The notes under the pieces: model-generated
What the model was told of the DNA's origin: nothing
The model's database searches: none
The model's input: only the letters and a program-made list of their open reading frames with translations
Program-made: the position numbers and the translations under genes
In this document: one piece after another, positions 1 to 10,633 of the stretch
How positions within the stretch are numbered: position 1 is the first letter of the stretch
How the letters are laid out: each line of letters starts with the position of its first letter
Assembly: GCA_020846195.1 (NCBI GenBank)
Contig: JADLEJ010000022.1
Coordinates: forward strand, 1-64,000
Length of the DNA stretch: 64,000 nucleotides
From: Nitrospira sp.
Lineage (GTDB): Bacteria > Nitrospirota > Nitrospiria > Nitrospirales > Nitrospiraceae
Direction: 5' to 3'

Positions 1-78
1 AGATGACGGACGGTGCGATGGACGAGGAGCGGCGATGCGGAACGACCGGACAACGGCAACCGTCCAAAGGAGTATGAC

Positions 79-525
79 ATGAAAGCGCACTATCTTGGCC
101 ACGTGGTGTTTTATGTGAAGGATCTGCAGCGGTCGCTCGCGTTTTACCGGGATCTGCTGGGCTTCCAGGAAGTGGGGAGAATTTTCAATGGCGCTGCGGC
201 GGGGCTCACATCCGGCCGCACGCATCATGAGCTGCTGCTGATACAAGTGGGCGACGCGCCGGGGCCTCTGCAAGGCCGGCGGCGCGGGCTGTATCACATT
301 GGCATTAAGGTCGGCGACAGCCTCGATGAACTGCGCGCCGCGAAGCGTGAACTGGAGCAGGCCGGTGTGACGATCGACGGCATGAGCGATCACACCGTGA
401 GCCAAAGTCTGTATCTTCAGGATCCCGACGGCAATGAAGTCGAGGTGTATGTCGATGCGGAGCAGTCGGTGTGGGAAAACGATCCGGCGGCCGTGGTGTC
501 CCCGATCAAGCCGTTATATCTCTAA
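79..525 (+). CDS. VOC/glyoxalase family protein
   Basis: Translation from internal ATG (MKAHYLGHVVFYVKDLQRSLAFYRDLLGF...YLQDPDGNEVEVYVD) is typical of VOC metalloenzymes. Confidence 0.85.
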   Translation: MKAHYLGHVVFYVKDLQRSLAFYRDLLGFQEVGRIFNGAAAGLTSGRTHHELLLIQVGDAPGPLQGRRRGLYHIGIKVGDSLDELRAAKRELEQAGVTIDGMSDHTVSQSLYLQDPDGNEVEVYVDAEQSVWENDPAAVVSPIKPLYL

Positions 526-556
526 AAAGATCGCAGGTGCGATGGAAAGGCCGATC

Positions 557-922
557 ATGAACAAGGGTTTGGCATGTGTGGGCATTGCGGCAGCCGCCAG
601 CCTCTTCCCGTGGCTGTTTGGGGTGAATAGCCCTGTTGCGCATGCGGCGGCGGGAGATGCCAAAAAGGGCAAGGTTGTGTACGAGAAGAGCTGCGTGCTC
701 TGTCACGGGCCGCAGGGCCGGGGGGATGGCCCCGTCGGAAAGACGGTCATTCCTCCCGCAGCCGATTTCACAAGCGCGGCGAGCAAGAAAAAGCCCGATG
801 CCGAATTGCTTGCCACGATCGAGAATGGACGGCCGTCGACGGCCATGGTGGCCTGGAAAGGTCAGTTGTCGGAGGCGGAGATTCAGGACGTCCTCGCCTA
901 TGTCAATAGTCTGCGACGGTAA
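557..922 (+). CDS. c-type cytochrome, secreted monoheme
   Basis: Signal peptide-like MNKGLACVGIAAAASLFPWLF, heme motif CVLCH, C-terminal IQDVLAYVNSLRR. Start could also be 542. Confidence 0.85.
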   Translation: MNKGLACVGIAAAASLFPWLFGVNSPVAHAAAGDAKKGKVVYEKSCVLCHGPQGRGDGPVGKTVIPPAADFTSAASKKKPDAELLATIENGRPSTAMVAWKGQLSEAEIQDVLAYVNSLRR

Positions 923-975
923 TTCACGGAAGCAAGAGCATCGTTCACTTCACACGTTCACCAAAAGGAGATCCC

Positions 976-1212
976 ATGGAGAAGCCAGTCATTGCGGCGA
1001 AGCAACCGGCGGTGTTGTCGTTGGAGCCAGGCACCTATTATTGGTGCCGGTGCGGCCGTTCGAAGAATCAGCCGTTCTGCGATGGGTCGCACAAGGGCAC
1101 CGAGTTCACGCCGATGGAATTTACGACGACCGAGAAGAAAACGGTAGCGTTGTGCCAGTGCAAGCAGACGAAGAACCCGCCGTTTTGCGATGGGTCGCAC
1201 AAGGCGCTGTAA
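976..1212 (+). CDS. CDGSH-type iron-sulfur protein (two CDGSH motifs)
   Basis: CRCGRSKNQPFCDGSHKG and CQCKQTKNPPFCDGSHK motifs; AAGGAGA SD upstream. Confidence 0.9.
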   Translation: MEKPVIAAKQPAVLSLEPGTYYWCRCGRSKNQPFCDGSHKGTEFTPMEFTTTEKKTVALCQCKQTKNPPFCDGSHKAL

Positions 1213-1220
1213 GAAGCACG

Positions 1221-2090
1221 CTAGTCGGGTTGCCGCTTCCAGCGATTATGCAGCCAGAGCCAGCTTTCGGGGTGGCGTCGGATCACCTGTTCGAATTGCG
1301 TGGCCATGACCTGGGTGTAGACCTGGATTCGCGCCGCCGGATCTTCGACCGGGGGAAAGACGACGGGCTCGAACACGAGGCGGAACCGCGCGCCGGTGCG
1401 GATGAGATAGGCAAACATGACCGGCGCGCCGGTGCGGATGTGCAGCAAGGCCGGCAATGTCGTGGAGGAGGCCGGGCGGCCGAAGAATTCGACGAAGACG
1501 CCTCCACTCGACAAACTCTGGTCGATCATCATGCCGATGATGCCTTTGTTCTTGAGGCATTTCAGCGAGGCTTTCACGGCGTCTTTGGGAAGGATGATAT
1601 TCAACCCGCTGGCCGTGCGCTTCTCATAGACCCAGCGGTCGATCAAGGTATTGCGGACTGGCCGGGCGATGACGGTCATGTTGCCATAGAGGCGCTGCAC
1701 CAGCGCGCCGGTCAGCTCCCAGTTGGTGAAATGGGCGGTGAGGCCGACAATGCCTTTGCCCTCTTTGAGGGCGGCTTCGACGTATTCCCGGCCCTCGATA
1801 TCGACCGAGCGGTCGAGGGACCCGCCGGTAAAGTCTGACACGCGGGAAAATTCGACGGCGAGCCGGCCGAGATTACGCCAGACTTCTTCCGCAATGCGCG
1901 CGCGCGCGGCGTCCGATTTGTCCGGGAACGAGAGCGCCAGGTTGCGCAGCACGAGGTCGCGTCGTTTGGCGATGACATGCGAGACGGCCAGGCTGAGCTG
2001 TTCTCCGAGCCCGATGGCCCATGAACGCGGCAGCGCATGAAAGAGCAGGTCGGCGAAACGCACCAGGGCATACTCAAAAGCCTTTTTCAT
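1221..2090 (-). CDS. Lysophospholipid/lauroyl acyltransferase (LpxL/HtrB-like)
   Basis: MKKAFEYALVRF start; HFTNWE motif; IIGMMIDQSLSSGGVFVEFFGRPASST. Confidence 0.85.
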   Translation of the reverse strand: MKKAFEYALVRFADLLFHALPRSWAIGLGEQLSLAVSHVIAKRRDLVLRNLALSFPDKSDAARARIAEEVWRNLGRLAVEFSRVSDFTGGSLDRSVDIEGREYVEAALKEGKGIVGLTAHFTNWELTGALVQRLYGNMTVIARPVRNTLIDRWVYEKRTASGLNIILPKDAVKASLKCLKNKGIIGMMIDQSLSSGGVFVEFFGRPASSTTLPALLHIRTGAPVMFAYLIRTGARFRLVFEPVVFPPVEDPAARIQVYTQVMATQFEQVIRRHPESWLWLHNRWKRQPD

Positions 2091-2269
2091 CTTAGGGAAG
2101 CACCTGCCCTTTGCGCTCTGCGCGTTCGCCGGTGACGCGGATCGATTGCCGGAGGCCAAGAATAGGCGAGTCGACCGGGTTCCGCAATCATTTTGCGCGG
2201 CGCCTGTTGCCGCCGCGATGGCAATATGATCGTTGCGTACCGGTGTCGCCGGGGGCATACTATGCCGCC

Positions 2270-4894
2270 ATGGACGACGGTTCACCCGCACAAACCGCCG
2301 AGACAAATGAAGCCCGGCTCTGCGCGCTGCTGAAAGTGTCCGAGGCCATCGCGGCTCACCGCGACCTCACGGCCCTGTTCCGGGATCTTGCGCAGCGCCT
2401 CCCCGCCGTGACGCCCTTCGATTTCATCGGCTTGATCCTCCACGATCCGGCAACGCATCGGATGAAACTCCATGTGTTGGAAACGGCGCCGGCTCGTTCC
2501 CATGGGACCGGCCTCGACGGGCTGGAATTGCCGGTCGAGGAATCGGCGACCGGCTGGGTCTGGACCCATCAGCAACCGTTGATCATTCCCTCGCTCGCCG
2601 ACGAAACCCGGTTCGCCAAAGGCATCGCGGCGTTCCGTGGGATTGGGGTCCAATCCGTGTGCCTCCTGCCATTGACCACCGCGATGAGCCGGCTGGGAGC
2701 GATCGGATTCGGGAGTCTTGAGCCCCATGCCTTTCACGCCAAAGACGTGGTTCTTCTCGATCAGGTGGCGAAGCAAGTGGCCGTCGCCGTGGACAACGCG
2801 CTCAATTTTGCCAGCGCGCACCTGTCGCAGCGCGCGCTGGTCCGGGAGCGGGACCGGTTGAATCTGCTGTTGGACATCAACCATGCCATTAATGCGACGC
2901 TCGACCTCAAGCAACTGCTGTCGGCGATTGCCACGTCGCTTCGCCGCGTCATGCCGCATGAACGGACCGCGCTGCTCTTGTACGAACCGGATCACGAGCG
3001 GTTTAGGCTGCATGCGCTCAATTTCGACCTCACGAAGGGGTTTCTGTCCGAAGGAGAGCTGGCGCCGGTCGATGGTTCTCCGGCAGGGATCGCCCTTCGC
3101 TCACGCCGACCGTTTTATTATGTCAAAACCGATCTTCAGAATTTTCGTTCCGAGGTCGCCGACCGCCTGCTGGCGGAAGGCATTCAATCGGCCTACTGCG
3201 TTCCACTGCTCTTGCATGATCGTGCTGTGGGCGTCTTGACGATCAGCAGCCTGACCGAACAGACCTTCGAGGCCGGCGACATCGCGCTCTTGGAAGAGGC
3301 GGCCAAGCAGATGGCCATCGCGGTCGAACACGCACTGAACTATGGCCAGGTCCTCAGCGCCCGCCAAGAGTTGGCCAGAGAGCGGGACCGGTTGCAGTTG
3401 CTGCTGGAGACGAGCCAGGCGGTCGCCTCTCACCTGGAAGTGCGGGATCTCTTTGCCTCGATGACGGCCAGCATCCGCCGCGTGCTTAAGGCGGATGTCA
3501 TCAGTTTGACCCTGTTGGATCCCGAGTTGAACCGATTGAAGCTGTACGCCTTGGACTTTCCCGGGCGCAAGGAGTTTCTCGAAGAAGGAACCGTCTACGC
3601 GCTGAGCGAATGCCCGGCGGGCGCGGCGATCGCGCAGCGAGAGCCGGTGGTGCTCAACCGGCAAGAGCTCGATCGATCGGCAAGCGCGGTCTCCAAACGG
3701 CTCGTGGCCGAAGGGGTCGCATCGGTTTGCTGCATTCCCCTGCTGTTACGTGACCGGACACTTGGCACGTTGAATATCGGGAGCTTTCAAGAAGGGGTCT
3801 TCACGCAGGCGAATGTCGAGATGTTGAGCGAGGTGGCCAAGCAGATCGCGCTGGCCGTCGCCAATTCACTGGCCTACCAGGAGATCGCCGCGCTCAAGGA
3901 CAAGCTGGCTAAGGAAAAGCTGTACCTCGAAGAGGAAATTCAGACGGGCTACAACTTCGAGGAAATCGTCGGCGACAGCCAGGCGCTGAAACGAGTGCTC
4001 CATCAGGTCAAGACCGTGGCGGCGACCGATTCCACCGTGCTGATTCTGGGCGAAACGGGCGGCGGAAAGGAACTGGTCGCGCGGGCGCTCCACAATCTGA
4101 GCGCCCGGCGGGAGCGCGCCTTCGTCAAGCTCAACTGCGCGGCCATTCCGACGGGCCTGCTCGAAAGCGAGCTCTTCGGGCATGAAAAAGGGGCGTTCAC
4201 GGGAGCGATCGCCACGAAGATCGGCCGGTTTGAATCGGCCGACGGCGGCACGCTCTTTCTCGACGAAGTGGGTGAAATTCCATTGGAACTGCAAGTGAAA
4301 CTGCTGCGAGTGCTGCAGGAGCAGGAATTCGAGCGGCTGGGGAGCACCCGCACCATTCGCGTGAATGTCCGCGTGCTATCCGCAACGAATCGCGATCTGG
4401 CGCAGCTGGCGGAAGACAAGGAGTTTCGCAGCGATCTGTACTACCGGCTCAATGTGTTCCCGATTACGATGCCGCCGCTGCGCGAGCGCGCGGAGGACAT
4501 TCCCGCGCTCACCAGGCATTTCGCGCAGAAGTTCGCCCTACGCATGGGCAAGCGCATCGAGACGATTCCCTCGGAATCCATGAAGGCGCTCCAGCGGTAT
4601 TCCTGGCCGGGCAATGTGCGGGAGCTTGAAAATTTTGTCGAGCGCGCCGTGATCCTGACTCACGGGACGGATCTCTTTGTGCCAGTCGCCGAATTGAAGC
4701 GGCCGAAGAACCATGCGGCGCCGTCCGGGACGACGGCGACGCTCGAACAGGCGGAGCGGGACCATATTCTGAAAACCCTCCGTGAAACCCAGTGGGTCAT
4801 CGGCGGTTCATCGGGAGCTGCCGTCAAGCTCGGCATGAAACGCACGACGCTCCAATCCAAGATGCAAAAACTGGGGATCTCCCGTCCGAACTGA
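2270..4894 (+). CDS. Sigma-54-dependent transcriptional activator with three tandem GAF-like domains, AAA+ and Fis-type HTH
   Basis: GAFTGA motif, GETGGGKE Walker A, C-terminal HTH ([21 protein letters not shown]); three repeats of the type [17 protein letters not shown]...[15 protein letters not shown]. Confidence 0.9.
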   Translation: MDDGSPAQTAETNEARLCALLKVSEAIAAHRDLTALFRDLAQRLPAVTPFDFIGLILHDPATHRMKLHVLETAPARSHGTGLDGLELPVEESATGWVWTHQQPLIIPSLADETRFAKGIAAFRGIGVQSVCLLPLTTAMSRLGAIGFGSLEPHAFHAKDVVLLDQVAKQVAVAVDNALNFASAHLSQRALVRERDRLNLLLDINHAINATLDLKQLLSAIATSLRRVMPHERTALLLYEPDHERFRLHALNFDLTKGFLSEGELAPVDGSPAGIALRSRRPFYYVKTDLQNFRSEVADRLLAEGIQSAYCVPLLLHDRAVGVLTISSLTEQTFEAGDIALLEEAAKQMAIAVEHALNYGQVLSARQELARERDRLQLLLETSQAVASHLEVRDLFASMTASIRRVLKADVISLTLLDPELNRLKLYALDFPGRKEFLEEGTVYALSECPAGAAIAQREPVVLNRQELDRSASAVSKRLVAEGVASVCCIPLLLRDRTLGTLNIGSFQEGVFTQANVEMLSEVAKQIALAVANSLAYQEIAALKDKLAKEKLYLEEEIQTGYNFEEIVGDSQALKRVLHQVKTVAATDSTVLILGETGGGKELVARALHNLSARRERAFVKLNCAAIPTGLLESELFGHEKGAFTGAIATKIGRFESADGGTLFLDEVGEIPLELQVKLLRVLQEQEFERLGSTRTIRVNVRVLSATNRDLAQLAEDKEFRSDLYYRLNVFPITMPPLRERAEDIPALTRHFAQKFALRMGKRIETIPSESMKALQRYSWPGNVRELENFVERAVILTHGTDLFVPVAELKRPKNHAAPSGTTATLEQAERDHILKTLRETQWVIGGSSGAAVKLGMKRTTLQSKMQKLGISRPN

Positions 4895-5130
4895 GCCTCG
4901 CCGCAGGTCCAATAGCTCGCCAGCGTTTCTCTTCCCCTGCCGTCGCGTGGTCCGGCCGCATGCTGTTGCCCCTCTTGACGGTTTTGCCCGATGCCGCGAC
5001 CGCAGCCGTATTTTCTCCTTCCGATATTCCCCACTGTAATAATCGGCCGCCTCTTCCGTCTGTGAGATGACAGGGCCTTTCGATCACCGGGAGGCCAATC
5101 TGACATCGCCTGACATAGAAGGAGGGAACC

Positions 5131-5349
5131 ATGAACGATGTAACTTTGAAGATCGATGGCATGAGCTGCGGACACTGTGTTGGGCAAGTGCGGAATGCCC
5201 TGGCGCGATTGGACGGGGTGCAAACGCATCAGGTGACCGTCGGCCAGGCCAGTGTGAGCTACGATCCAGAGGCCGTGGCCGTGGCGGCAATTATCGAGGC
5301 GGTGACACGGGCGGGCTATGAGGTCCGAGCCGTCGAGAGGGCCGCATGA
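5131..5349 (+). CDS. copZ: Heavy-metal-associated domain copper chaperone
   Basis: [35 protein letters not shown]; overlaps copA by ATGA. Confidence 0.85.
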   Translation: MNDVTLKIDGMSCGHCVGQVRNALARLDGVQTHQVTVGQASVSYDPEAVAVAAIIEAVTRAGYEVRAVERAA

Positions 5350-7802
5350 CCAGGATGGATTGGTTCACGATCATTGCCGGCGTTGCCGCCATAGGCTGGA
5401 TCAACTGGTATTTTTTTCTCGCCCAGTCTCGCGGGTTGCCGGCGGACCAGCCCAAGGGCGCGGGACTGGCGGGAGGAAAACGGGCGAGCTTCACCATCGA
5501 GGGCATGACCTGCGCGGCCTGCCAGGCCAGGGTGCAACGGACGCTTGAGCAGGAACCGGCGGTGCTGGAAGCCTCGGTCAATCTGCTCTTAAAGACCGCG
5601 GACGTGACCTACGATCCGGCGGCTACGTCGCCGGACAGGCTCGCCGCGCTGGTGCGTGGCACCGGGTACGAAGCGGAGCGTATTGTCCCGGGCGGGAATG
5701 CGCGGGAAGAGCAGGACACTCGCGATGCGGCGCAGGAAGAAGAGTTCAACAACCTGAGAGTGAAGGCGGCGGTGAGCGGAGTCATCGGTGCCGTGGCGAT
5801 GGTGCTGTCGATGCCGCTGATGGGAGGGGCCGGCTCCGCTCACGACCCGGTTATGCAATGGGCTGTGGAGGCACTGTCCCCGGTCTTGATGGCGGTCGCG
5901 CCCTGGCTGTTTACAATGCCGCCGTTCCTGCTCGCTCTCGCCCTGCTGGTGGCCACGCTGTTCGTCATGGCCTGGGCCGGGCGGCATTTTTATGTGCGGG
6001 CCTGGGCGGCCTTCCGCCACCATGCAGCGGATATGAATACGCTGGTCGCAGTGGGGACCGCCGCCGCGTTGCTCTATTCGCTCCTCGCCACGCTGGCGCC
6101 AGGGTTTTTTCTCTCCCGGGGAGTCGCGGCGGATCTCTATTACGAAGCCGTCATCATGATCATTGCGCTGATTCTGACGGGCAACGCGCTGGAAGCCAGG
6201 GCCAAACGGCAGACCTCCCTTGCCCTGCGGGGCCTCGCGTCTCTTCAGCCGAAGCGCGCGCGGGTTGCCCGGGAGCACGCCGAGGCCGATGTGCCGGTTG
6301 AAGAGGTGCGGCCAGGAGACATTATCCTCGTCCGTCCCGGCGAAGGCATTCCGGTGGATGGCGAGGTGATCTCAGGGAGCGGCTCCGTGGACGAGTCGAT
6401 GCTGACCGGCGAGCCGCTGCCGGTCGTGAAGCGGGCGGGCGATCGCGTGATCGGCGGCACGATCAATAAGACCGGGGCGATCCGTTACAGAGCCACTACG
6501 GTCGGCGCCGGGAGTGTGCTCGCCCACATTATGTCTCTGATGCGCGAGGCGCAGAGTTCGCGTGCCCCGATTCAGAAACTGGCCGATCGGGTGAGCGGGA
6601 TCTTCGTGCCGGTGGTGTTGTCGCTGGCGGTGGCGACGTTCATGGTCTGGTTCCTGGCCGCCGGCCAGGCTCCGGCGGTCCGGGCCTTTGCCGCCGCAGT
6701 GGCGGTCTTGATTATCGCCTGCCCCTGCGCGATGGGCCTGGCCGTTCCGACCGCCGTGATGGTGGCGACGGGCAAGGGCGCGCAACTCGGCATCCTGATG
6801 AAAGGCGGAGAAGCGCTGCAACGGGCCAGTCAAGTCACCACCGTCGTCCTCGACAAGACCGGCACGGTGACGGAGGGGTTTCCATCTGTCACCGATGTGG
6901 CTCTGCAAGAGACGCCCCGTTGGACTGAACAGGGTCTGTTGCGGCTGGTTGCGGCCGTGGAAACCTTGTCGGAACATCCGCTCGCCGAGGCGATGGTGCG
7001 GTATGCCAGGGATCGCTCAATCGACATCGCATCGGCGGCGGAATCGTTCGAGTCGTTGAGTGGGCGCGGCGTTACCGGGGTCGTTGAAGGACATGCGGTG
7101 GCGGTGGGCAACGCCAGGCTGATGGCGGACTATTCGGTCGACACGAGCGTTGCCGGTGAAACGGCTGGACAATTTGCCGCGGCAGGCAAGACGCCGGTGT
7201 ATGTCGCGATCGACGGGCGGCTCGCGGCGGTGATCGCCATTGCCGATGCGGTGAAGCCCGGCTCGCCGGACGCGATCGCGCGGTTGAAGCGGATGAGACT
7301 CACGGTTGCCATGCTTACGGGCGACCATCAAGGGACGGCCGAGGCGGTGGCGCGGGCGAACGGGATTGACCGGGTTGTGGCGGGCGTTCTGCCGGAGGGG
7401 AAGGTGGCGGAGATCAAGCGGCTGCAGGAGGCCGGGGAAGTGGTGGCGATGGTCGGAGACGGCATCAATGACGCGCCGGCTCTGGCGCAAGCCGATGTCG
7501 GCATTGCGGTTGGAACTGGGGCGGACATTGCCCGGGAAGCCAGCGACGTCACGTTGATGCGGCCGGACCTTCGGGCGGTCGTCTCCACGATTCTGCTGGC
7601 GCGCCGGACGATGCAGGTGATGAAGCAGAACCTGTTCTGGGCATTTGCCTATAACGTCGTCGGAATCCCAATTGCGGCAGGCGCCCTCTATCCGGCATTC
7701 GGACTGTTGTTGAGTCCCGTTCTGGCCAGCGCTGCGATGGCGTTCAGTTCCGTGAGCGTGTTGTCGAACAGTTTGCGGCTTCAGCAAACCAGGGTTCTGT
7801 AA
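5346..7802 (+). CDS. copA: Copper-translocating P1B-type ATPase
   Basis: GMTCAAC HMA motif, [38 protein letters not shown]. Confidence 0.93.
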   Translation: MTRMDWFTIIAGVAAIGWINWYFFLAQSRGLPADQPKGAGLAGGKRASFTIEGMTCAACQARVQRTLEQEPAVLEASVNLLLKTADVTYDPAATSPDRLAALVRGTGYEAERIVPGGNAREEQDTRDAAQEEEFNNLRVKAAVSGVIGAVAMVLSMPLMGGAGSAHDPVMQWAVEALSPVLMAVAPWLFTMPPFLLALALLVATLFVMAWAGRHFYVRAWAAFRHHAADMNTLVAVGTAAALLYSLLATLAPGFFLSRGVAADLYYEAVIMIIALILTGNALEARAKRQTSLALRGLASLQPKRARVAREHAEADVPVEEVRPGDIILVRPGEGIPVDGEVISGSGSVDESMLTGEPLPVVKRAGDRVIGGTINKTGAIRYRATTVGAGSVLAHIMSLMREAQSSRAPIQKLADRVSGIFVPVVLSLAVATFMVWFLAAGQAPAVRAFAAAVAVLIIACPCAMGLAVPTAVMVATGKGAQLGILMKGGEALQRASQVTTVVLDKTGTVTEGFPSVTDVALQETPRWTEQGLLRLVAAVETLSEHPLAEAMVRYARDRSIDIASAAESFESLSGRGVTGVVEGHAVAVGNARLMADYSVDTSVAGETAGQFAAAGKTPVYVAIDGRLAAVIAIADAVKPGSPDAIARLKRMRLTVAMLTGDHQGTAEAVARANGIDRVVAGVLPEGKVAEIKRLQEAGEVVAMVGDGINDAPALAQADVGIAVGTGADIAREASDVTLMRPDLRAVVSTILLARRTMQVMKQNLFWAFAYNVVGIPIAAGALYPAFGLLLSPVLASAAMAFSSVSVLSNSLRLQQTRVL

Positions 7803-7833
7803 TCAGGATGAAGAGCGAGTGCCACCTAGAAAT

Positions 7834-7865
7834 GCCGAGACTTCGGCGAGTGCCGAAATATCGGC
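7834..7865. repeat. Two tandem hairpins with identical GCCGA/TCGGC stems
   Basis: GCCGAGACTTCGGC (7834-7847) and GCCGAAATATCGGC (7852-7865) in the copA-dedA intergenic region. Confidence 0.55.
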
Positions 7866-8013
7866 TGGTAGGGTTTCGCCAGTTCATCGCTCGATGCACG
7901 ATCAAATGAAAAGTATCCATTGCCTACAACGAGTTACGGGTCTCGAGCGATAAAGGATTAGGCGGAACGGCCTTTGCGATGTATCGAGTTTAGTAGAGGA
8001 TCGCAGGCGCGTC

Positions 8014-8976
8014 ATGAATGAAGCCATTCAGTTTTTGACAGAGTACGGATTGCTGGTACTGCTTGCCGTTGTATTTATCGAGCAGATCGGTTTGCCCTTG
8101 CCGGCTTTTCCGGTCTTGATTGCGGCTGGAGTATTGGCGGCAACTGGGCGCATGAGTCTCTGGATCGCGTTTGGCGGCGCGGTGGCGGTTACGCTTGTGG
8201 CGGATTGGATTTGGTTTGAATTGGGCCGGCGCCAGGGGCGTCGAGTGCTCGATGTGCTCTGCCGCATTGCTCTGGAGCCGGACACCTGCGTGAGACGGAC
8301 AGAGGATTTTTTCATCAAGCACGGCCCTCATTCGCTGATGGCGGCCAAGTTTATTCCCGGGTTGGGCACGGTTGCGCCATCCCTTGCCGGCATCGTCGGA
8401 TTGAGCGCTCCGCTCTTTCTGTTCTACGATAGCCTCGGCGCGGCGATCTGGGCCGGGTCCGGTCTGGGGATCGGCGCGGTTTTTAGCGATCAATTCGAAC
8501 AGGCCGTCGCCTATGTGGAGCGGATTGCGCCGGCGGCGACCGGAACGGGTTTTGGCATTCTGGTGTTCTACATTCTGTACAAGGCGATCGTTCGCCGCCG
8601 GCAGCTCCGCGGCGTGCCTCGGGTGACGGTTGAGCAACTGATGGCCAAGCTCCAGGCGGAGGAGCCTCCCCTGTTGATCGATGTGCGGTCGAGAGCGAGC
8701 GCGGAGGCCGAACCGGGGATTCCAAGCGCGGTCTTGATGTCGTTGGACGAATTGATCCGCCGCCACGATGAACTGCCGCGCCAGCGCGATGTGGTGCTGT
8801 ATTGCGGCTGTCCCAACGATGTCTCGAGCGCTCAGGGAACGCTATTGCTGCACAAGCAGGGATTCACGCGTGTGTGGCCGCTGGCCGGCGGGATCGACGC
8901 CTGGCGGAAGCATGGTGGTGTCGGCGCGGACCTGGAGCCTGGCCGGGCCGTGGCCACTGTGGGCATGGGAGTGTAA
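8014..8976 (+). CDS. DedA/SNARE-associated family membrane protein fused to rhodanese domain
   Basis: N-terminal DedA-like membrane domain (GLPLPAFPVLIAAGVLA...GHFIPGLG-like FIPGLGTVAPSLAG); C-terminal rhodanese (LLIDVRSRASAEAEPGIPSAVLM...VLYCGCPNDVSSAQGTLLLHKQGFTRVWPLAGGIDAW). Confidence 0.9.
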   Translation: MNEAIQFLTEYGLLVLLAVVFIEQIGLPLPAFPVLIAAGVLAATGRMSLWIAFGGAVAVTLVADWIWFELGRRQGRRVLDVLCRIALEPDTCVRRTEDFFIKHGPHSLMAAKFIPGLGTVAPSLAGIVGLSAPLFLFYDSLGAAIWAGSGLGIGAVFSDQFEQAVAYVERIAPAATGTGFGILVFYILYKAIVRRRQLRGVPRVTVEQLMAKLQAEEPPLLIDVRSRASAEAEPGIPSAVLMSLDELIRRHDELPRQRDVVLYCGCPNDVSSAQGTLLLHKQGFTRVWPLAGGIDAWRKHGGVGADLEPGRAVATVGMGV

Positions 8977-8987
8977 GGGCGGATGAG

Positions 8988-9305
8988 ATGTTGAAGATCA
9001 CGCCACACATAACGGAACACTCGACGAGACTCGTGCTGGAAGGACGATTGGCCGGGCCCTGGGTGGATGAGCTTGAGCGGGTGTGGCGGGACAGCAAGAA
9101 ATCGAGCGCCAACGCTCTTACCGTGGACCTGACGGGCGTGACTTACATTGAGCAAGAGGGAAAAGGGCTTTTGAGCAGGATGTGGCTGGCTGGAGCGGAG
9201 CTGCTGGCGTCTGGATGTTGCTCTCGGTCTACCTTGGAGGACATTATGTCGGCGGGCCGTTCCGCTCCGTCGAATCGTATTGCGAAGGATTCATCGAACC
9301 AGTAA
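8988..9305 (+). CDS. STAS-like domain small protein
   Basis: LTVDLTGVTYIEQEGKGLLSRMWLAGAELLASG resembles STAS/anti-sigma antagonist proteins. Confidence 0.6.
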   Translation: MLKITPHITEHSTRLVLEGRLAGPWVDELERVWRDSKKSSANALTVDLTGVTYIEQEGKGLLSRMWLAGAELLASGCCSRSTLEDIMSAGRSAPSNRIAKDSSNQ

Positions 9306-9400
9306 ATATTCGATGGCAGATCTGTGACGCCATTACAGAGCCTTGCGAAGCAGGTCATCGGACCACTAAGATTGCGCCAGGTGTGCAGGAGAACGTATTC

Positions 9401-10630
9401 ATGATGAACCAGTTGTATTTGTCGACCGCAACCAGATTTCCCCTCATGTCGCGTTCGCCTATGCGGACAGCGCTGGCGCTTTCGTGCATCGTGGCTGCCC
9501 TGTCCGGCTGCAAAGAGGAAGCCGGATCGGCTCCGGTGCAGCCGATGGCTCAGGTAGAATTTGTCACCGTGACGACTCAGACCGTTCCGGATGAACCGGA
9601 ATTCATCGGCCAGGCGGAAGCCTCTCGCCCGGTTGAAATCCGTTCGCAGGTGACGGGGCTGCTCAAGGCGGTGCTCTATCCTGAAGGGCGGGACGTCAAG
9701 AAAGGCGCCCGGCTGTATCAAATCGATCCGGTGCCGTTTCAGGCGGCGGTCGCCAGCGCGAAGGCCAAGATCGCTCAGGCGGAAGCCAAGCTGGTGCAAG
9801 CCAAACAGGATCTGGAACGGGTGAAGCCGCTGCTGGCCGACCAGGCCGTGAGCCAGAAGGATGTCGATGACGCGGTGGCGCAGGAGCTTTCGGCGAAAGC
9901 CGCTCTTCAAGGCGCGAAGGCGGATCTCATCAAGTCGCAATTCGATTTGGACAACACGCTCATTACGGCGCCCATCAGTGGATTGATCGAACGGAGCCGG
10001 TACTACGAGGGGCGGCTCGTGTCGGCGCAAACGGATTTGCTGACGGTGGTCCATCGCGTCGATCCGATGTTCGTCGTGGTGAATATGCCGGAGAGTTTCA
10101 TCCTGAAGCGGCGGCGCGACATCGAGACGAAGAAGATTCATCATCCGGGCGTCTACCAGCTGCGGGGCCGTCTCACGATGATGGACGATACGGTCTATCC
10201 CCATGAGGGTGTGCTGGATCTGCTGGAGCCGGGATTGCGCACGGAGACCGGTTCCCGCCAGACCCGGATCACGTTTCCTAATCCGGATCGCTCCTTGCTG
10301 CCCGGCCAGTTTGTGAAGGTGCGCTTTACGGGAGATACCAAGACGGATGCCGTCCTCATTCCACAGCGCGCGGTGCTGCAGGGGCCGCAAGGGCCCTTCG
10401 TGTATGTGGTGGGCCCGGATGAAAAGGTCCAGATCCGCGATGTTGTTGCTTCCAACTGGAAGGGCGATCAATGGATGATCGATGGCGGATTGAGCGCCGG
10501 TGATCGTGTCGTGGTCAACGGGTTGATGATGATCGGCCCTGGCGCGCCGGTCAAGGCAATTCCGTGGAAGTCGACGGCGGCGCCAGAGACAGACCAGGAC
10601 CCCGTTCCTTCCACTCCTAAACAAGGATAA
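9401..10630 (+). CDS. RND efflux periplasmic adaptor (MFP)
   Basis: Lipoprotein-like N-terminus (ALSGCKEE), AQVEFVTVTTQTVPDEPEFIGQAEASRPVEIRSQVTG, hairpin and barrel motifs. Confidence 0.92.
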   Translation: MMNQLYLSTATRFPLMSRSPMRTALALSCIVAALSGCKEEAGSAPVQPMAQVEFVTVTTQTVPDEPEFIGQAEASRPVEIRSQVTGLLKAVLYPEGRDVKKGARLYQIDPVPFQAAVASAKAKIAQAEAKLVQAKQDLERVKPLLADQAVSQKDVDDAVAQELSAKAALQGAKADLIKSQFDLDNTLITAPISGLIERSRYYEGRLVSAQTDLLTVVHRVDPMFVVVNMPESFILKRRRDIETKKIHHPGVYQLRGRLTMMDDTVYPHEGVLDLLEPGLRTETGSRQTRITFPNPDRSLLPGQFVKVRFTGDTKTDAVLIPQRAVLQGPQGPFVYVVGPDEKVQIRDVVASNWKGDQWMIDGGLSAGDRVVVNGLMMIGPGAPVKAIPWKSTAAPETDQDPVPSTPKQG

Positions 10631-10633
10631 ATT

